NCBI GenBank assembly: GCA_002007465.1
Contig: LNAC01000231.1
Location: 262,494 to 326,493, forward strand
DNA: 64,000 nt
From: Ailurus styani
Lineage: Eukaryota; Chordata; Mammalia; Carnivora; Ailuridae
Reading direction: 5' to 3'
Positions 60,033 through 64,000 of this stretch are shown one piece after another. A model generated the notes under the pieces. That model saw nothing but the letters and a program-made list of their open reading frames with translations, had not been told where the DNA came from and did no database searches. How positions within the stretch are numbered: position 1 is the first letter of the stretch; each line of letters opens with the position of its first letter. Both the position numbers and the translations under genes were made by a program.

Positions 60033-60775
60033 CCATTTCTGAAAGGTCCTCTAGCATGATCTTAATTCAAGCCTATATCACTTTTGCATAGACTTTTAAA
60101 AATGTTTTCTTACTAATATGTAACTTTTGGCTCCTATTGATTCTCTTTCCCCCTCTATTTTTAATTTAAAAAATGTTGAAGTGATACATGTACAGAAAGT
60201 GATAAAGGGTTTCACAAGGTTTGTTAAGAAAGCCAATACCTGTCCTTTATTCATCCTTCTGTCGTTTCCCTGAAGGCAGCTCCCACCACCAATTTTAAGT
60301 GATTATTTAGGTATTTAAAACTACATAAAAGCTACTCACAGTTGAAGATATTAATGATAGGTTTCTTTCTTCCTATTTAATATATGTGTCTCTTAAGTGG
60401 CCTCTGTTTTTCTTTTTTTCTTCCCTTTCTTACTTCTTTTGTCCTTATCTTTCATATCAGATTTGTTAACATTTGCTTGTCTGTGCGTGTTGGTGAGAGA
60501 GGGAAGATTAGAAGCTCTGGGTCCATGTGTGGGGCCTTGTGAATGGTGAATTTCACTGTCATGTGATCTGACCAGGCTATCTAATGATGGAGCCTACAAT
60601 GATGGTATTTTTAGGACTTTTCCTGGAGCCAAGAAGTTTTCCTGAAGGAGGCCATTGCACCTCCTGCCTTATGAACAAAGGCCTGGCTTTCAACATTCCA
60701 GGAGTGGAGAATAAAATAACCAGGTCTCAGTGTCCAGTCTGCTTATGCCTTCTAATTGACCTGGTTGTAGGGCCA
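60033..60775. other. Flank, nothing identified
   Basis: No repeat or exon recognised. Confidence 0.4.
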
Positions 60776-61068
60776 ATTCAGTAAACTGGAGGGCCAGTAC
60801 TACTCGGGATTAGCAGGGCGAAGAGCCGAGGGAGAGGGAGAGAGAGAGAGACAGGCAGGCTCCCTGCTGAGTGCAGAGCCGGACATGGGGCTCCATCACC
60901 CCTTTTTGGCTGTGCCTGCATGTCTCCAGTCCAGAAACTGTCCCTCCAGGGAACAAGCCTCCAGTCTTTCTCCAGGATAGGTGAGAGACAGCTGCCTAGC
61001 CCCATGGAATGGAGGAGTGGATCTGACTTCTTAAACAGATGGAAGACTGGCCCTCCAGTTTACTGAAT
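60776..61068. repeat. Inverted repeat, 23-bp perfect arms
   Basis: Left arm 60776-60798 starts ATTCAGTAAACTGGAGGG. Right arm 61046-61068 is its exact reverse complement. The 247-base centre contains a SINE fragment. Confidence 0.95.
60818..60900 (-). mobile_element. CAN-SINE fragment, antisense, both ends missing
   Basis: A GAGAGG-rich tract is followed by CAGGCTCCCTGCTGAGTG and CATGGGGCTCCATCACCC. Neither the A/T tail nor the tRNA head is present. Confidence 0.65.
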
Positions 61069-62384
61069 GAACAAATACTGCTTGTGATTTGGGGAAAGTA
61101 CAGCAAAGGGCTAGCCTGAACAGGGAGGGGTAGCTGAGGGGAGCCTACGAATAAGTCAAGACATAATTATGATGCCAGTATGTAAAGGTGTGCCAACATT
61201 TTGAGTCAGGAGAGAGGAAACTGACTGAGAAACACACGGACAAAGTTACAGAAGGAACAGCAAGTTGGTTATATGGAGCAGAGACTGTAAAAAGACTTGA
61301 GATGCAGAATGGGTTAAATATTTGCATTCTGCTGCATGGAAGGTCATTTATCTACTTTGTAAGGAAGTTGTGATAGTTATAGATTGTATATGGAGCCTGT
61401 TTTACATTTTAGGTTCTTAATAAATGGTAGTATTATATCATTTTTAGTTAAGATGTTACCCTATTCACATTTTTTTCTTGAAATGGGCATATTTTAGATT
61501 ACGACCAAGAGAACAATTTGGAAAGTATTTATGGAGGGAGATACATGCTTCTGCAAACAGATGCCAATAAAATATTTTAGCAGGAACTCATGGTCATTTG
61601 TATCTGAAGTAATTCATTGTGCTTTCTTTCCTACCTGTTGTATCTCCATCACCGATCGAAACACCAAGTAGGAAGAATCTAGTTAGCTTGGATCTTGGTA
61701 CCCAACTTAAAAGGGTAGTTCCTCAAGTGATATTAATAATAAAATAGTAATAATATACAACTCAATGTTTCATACATAGATTCACACCTAAAAAGGGTAA
61801 CATCAATAAAATGTCCCCAAAATGCTACAACTGTGTTTTTTTCTTAAATGGTAATAATTTTTTAATTACTAGAAGATGTGAGTCATTTCAAGTCAGTGCT
61901 TTGTTGATATTAATGTTTTGTTTACATGTCACATTCTAAGTAATAGTTCTCAAGGGACTGAAGAGAATGTGCCCCAAATGCCTTTGTGAAATTCACTCTC
62001 ATTCTCTGACATTACACATGACATGAGATAGAAAAGGACACCCTCAATTGTTTTGTAAGTTACCAATACCCCCATCTCTAGAAGTTTCTGCCTCAGTGCA
62101 GAAAAATTCTTGACTGAGGACCTTAGGTCACTCCAATTCTGAGGGCAATTTATCTTCGGAATCATAGCAATAAAACATAGGTTGTTTGTTTGGGTTTTTT
62201 TTTTTTATGTTACTCTATTTCTCATGACAACCTAATGCCTTGTTTATATTTCAGTACATAACACTTTATTGAAATAATTATCTCATTTCACTTAGAGGAG
62301 TTTTTTTAAAAAACTGTTAATGAATAATTAGAGAAATTTGCTAATTTTGTAAGTGTCCAAAAATCAGTTAAAATATTTATGTGT
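61069..62384. other. AT-rich flank, nothing identified
   Basis: No gene or repeat family recognised. Confidence 0.4.
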
Positions 62385-62570
62385 GGGCCACCTGAGTGGC
62401 TCAGTGGGTTAAAGCCTCTGCCTTCAGCTCAGGTCACGATCTCAGGGGCCTGCGCTACAACCTGCTCCCCTTAGTGGGGGTCTGCTTTTCCCCTCCCTTT
62501 ATTTTTCCCCTCCCCTCTGCTGGTGCTCTCTCTCCCCCAAATAAACGAAATAAAATCAAATAAAATAAAG
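62385..62570 (+). mobile_element. CAN-SINE, sense, internally deleted
   Basis: GGGCCACCTGAGTGGCTCAG and GTTAAAGCCTCTGCCTTCAG begin it. The middle is shortened and the tail is AAATAAACGAAATAAAATC. Confidence 0.9.
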
Positions 62571-62692
62571 AATCTCTTGGTGTATATAAATGATAATTTT
62601 GTTTGTTTTTAGTTTGTTAATGTGGTGACATTGAGTTTTGAGTGATAAACCATACTTCCATTCCAGGGATGAACTTAACTTGAGTCATGATG

Positions 62693-62700
<8 letters not shown>

Positions 62701-62746
<46 letters not shown>

Positions 62747-62842
62747 ATTTTTATTATTTGCCCAAGGGGTACAGGTCTGTGAATCATCAGGCTTACATCT
62801 TTCACAGCCCTCACCAAAGCACAAACCCTCCCCAATGTCCGT
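62701..62842 (-). mobile_element. Young truncated carnivore L1 3' end, antisense
   Basis: A 44-base T run (62696-62739, partly target) is followed by AATTTTATTTTTATTATTTG and GGGGTACAGGTCTGTGAATC. The 14-bp ATGATGGCCTTTTT is identical at 62687-62700 and 62843-62856. Confidence 0.95.
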
Positions 62843-63612
62843 ATGATGGCCTTTTTAAACATTGCTAAATTCTTTTTGCAAGTATTCTGCTAATGTTTCT
62901 GAGTCTATGTTCACGAGGGATATTAAAATGTAGTCTTCTTTTTTCGTAATGTCTTTGTCTAATTTTAGTCTCAGGATAATGATGGTATCATAAAATGAGT
63001 TAAGAAGCATTTCCTCCTTCTTTTCTGGAAGTGTTTGTGTACAATCAAGATTATTTATATCTTAAATGCCTGATGAAATTCAACAAAGAAACTTCTGAAC
63101 CTGGAATTTTCTTTATGGGACATTATCAACTATGAATTTCATTCCTTCAACACCTGTAGGGCTTTTCATTGTAATCTATGTTTTCTTGAGTAAATTTTGT
63201 TAGCTTCTGTCTTTCAAGGAATAAATTTACTTCATCTTAGTTATCAAATTTACTGGCATTATATTTTTCATAATATTTCCTTACTGCCTTTTTAATATCC
63301 GTAGCACTTGTAATGGTGTCTGGCATTCTGAATATTGGCAATTTATGTCATCTCTCCTTTATTTTCCTAAATAATGCATCTAGAAGTTTGTGTTTCTATT
63401 GATCTTTTTAAAAATAATGGTTTTATTGATTTTCTGTGTTGGCTTCATTATTATTTTATTGATTTCTGCTTTTATTCATATTGTTTCTTTACTTCTCTTT
63501 ATTTTAGGTTTCATTTGCTCCTCTTCTAATTTCTTAAGGTGGAGTTTAGATCATTGATTTCAGATCTTTCTTTTCTTCCACTGTAAACATATAATATTCT
63601 GAGTTTTCTTCT

Positions 63613-63649
63613 TTTTTTTTTAATTTTATTTTTATTAGCACTCTGGACT
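63613..63649 (-). mobile_element. Micro L1-type insertion, about 37 bp
   Basis: Nine Ts and then AATTTTATTTTTATTA, the same 16 bases as the L1 3' end at 62741, followed by 12 unmatched bases. CTGAGTTTTCTTCT is identical at 63599-63612 and 63650-63663. Confidence 0.8.
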
Positions 63650-63877
63650 CTGAGTTTTCTTCTAACCACCACTTTTGCTACATTCTATAAATTTTGATAT
63701 TGATTTTAATTTTTTTGTTCAAAAAATTTTCTCATTATCCTTGTGATTTCTTTTTGTTTCATGGGTTATTAGAATTTTAGAAATGTGTTTTTAAATTCTA
63801 CTGCTGTCTTTTAGTTATTGATTTCCAGTTTAATATCTTTGATTTTAGATACCATAATTTATGCAATTTCAACCTTT

Positions 63878-64000
63878 GACTTAGTTTGTTAAACATCTGC
63901 CTTTGGCTCAGGTCATGATCCCAGGGTCCTGGGATCAAGCCCCATATATGGCTCCTTGTTCCATAGGAAGTCTGCTTCTCCCCCGCCACCCTACCCACCC
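63878..64000 (+). mobile_element. CAN-SINE, sense, cut by the window end
   Basis: CTTTGGCTCAGGTCATGATC and CAGGGTCCTGGGATCAAGCC are clear. The first bases are diverged and the tail lies beyond the window. Confidence 0.9.

Larger units (their letters stand above)
62585..63877 (-). mobile_element. Old L1 ORF2, antisense
   Basis: AGTATTCTGCTAATGTTTCT, CACGAGGGATATTAAAATGT, GATGGTATCATAAAATGAGT and TTCTATTGATCTTTTTAAAA follow reversed L1 ORF2. Two short younger insertions interrupt it. Confidence 0.85.

Noticed and set aside
62617..62868. Frames encoding poly-Lys or poly-Phe
   Set aside because: They are translations of the 44-T run of the young L1 insertion.

Overview
The window is nuclear DNA from a carnivoran mammal, most likely a mustelid. 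It is dense in tRNA-derived CAN-SINEs in both orientations, whose 5' heads read like GCCTGGGTGGCTCAG and whose tails end in AAATAAATAAAATCTT. The younger copies carry the GGTTAAAGCCTCTGC variant that I associate with weasel-family genomes. There are also carnivore-type L1 3' ends, older L1, L2, MIR and MER5-like elements, and AT-rich unique DNA. I see no bacterial, viral or organellar gene content.

One gene is well supported: TMEM244, on the + strand, from its start codon at 6844 to its stop at 31154-31156. Six coding exons (33, 86, 74, 126, 45 and 95 nt, total 459 nt) join with compatible phases and GT-AG borders at all five introns. They give one uninterrupted 152-residue protein with about four hydrophobic segments. 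I found it by reading splice signals and recognising the family sequence, since each exon alone is too short to stand out.

Layout: 1-6600 is upstream flank with a GC-richer block holding two TGAGTCA sites. About 6600-6880 is a small CpG-rich start region with coding exon 1. 6877-22085 is the 15.2-kb first intron, filled with nested L1, SINE and MER5 copies. 22086-31156 holds coding exons 2-6. 31157-64000 is 3' flank with no further exon that I can support. It is made of SINEs, a 2.6-kb L1 (46423-49026) nested in an older repeat, an L2 (about 51800-52605), and an old antisense L1 at the right end. In human, as I remember it, TMEM244 lies between L3MBTL3 and ARHGAP18. That would put L3MBTL3 off the left edge and ARHGAP18 off the right edge.

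I did not find a new biological system. The most useful observations are the intact TMEM244 reading frame, insertions with readable target-site duplications (including a 37-bp micro-insertion that begins with an L1-like 3' end), an 18-N gap that looks like an assembly artefact inside a SINE, a 23-bp perfect inverted repeat around a SINE fragment, and a cluster of three CAAGGTCA nuclear-receptor-type motifs. Repeat family names come from memory of consensus sequences, not from a search, and most repeat edges without a target-site duplication are approximate.
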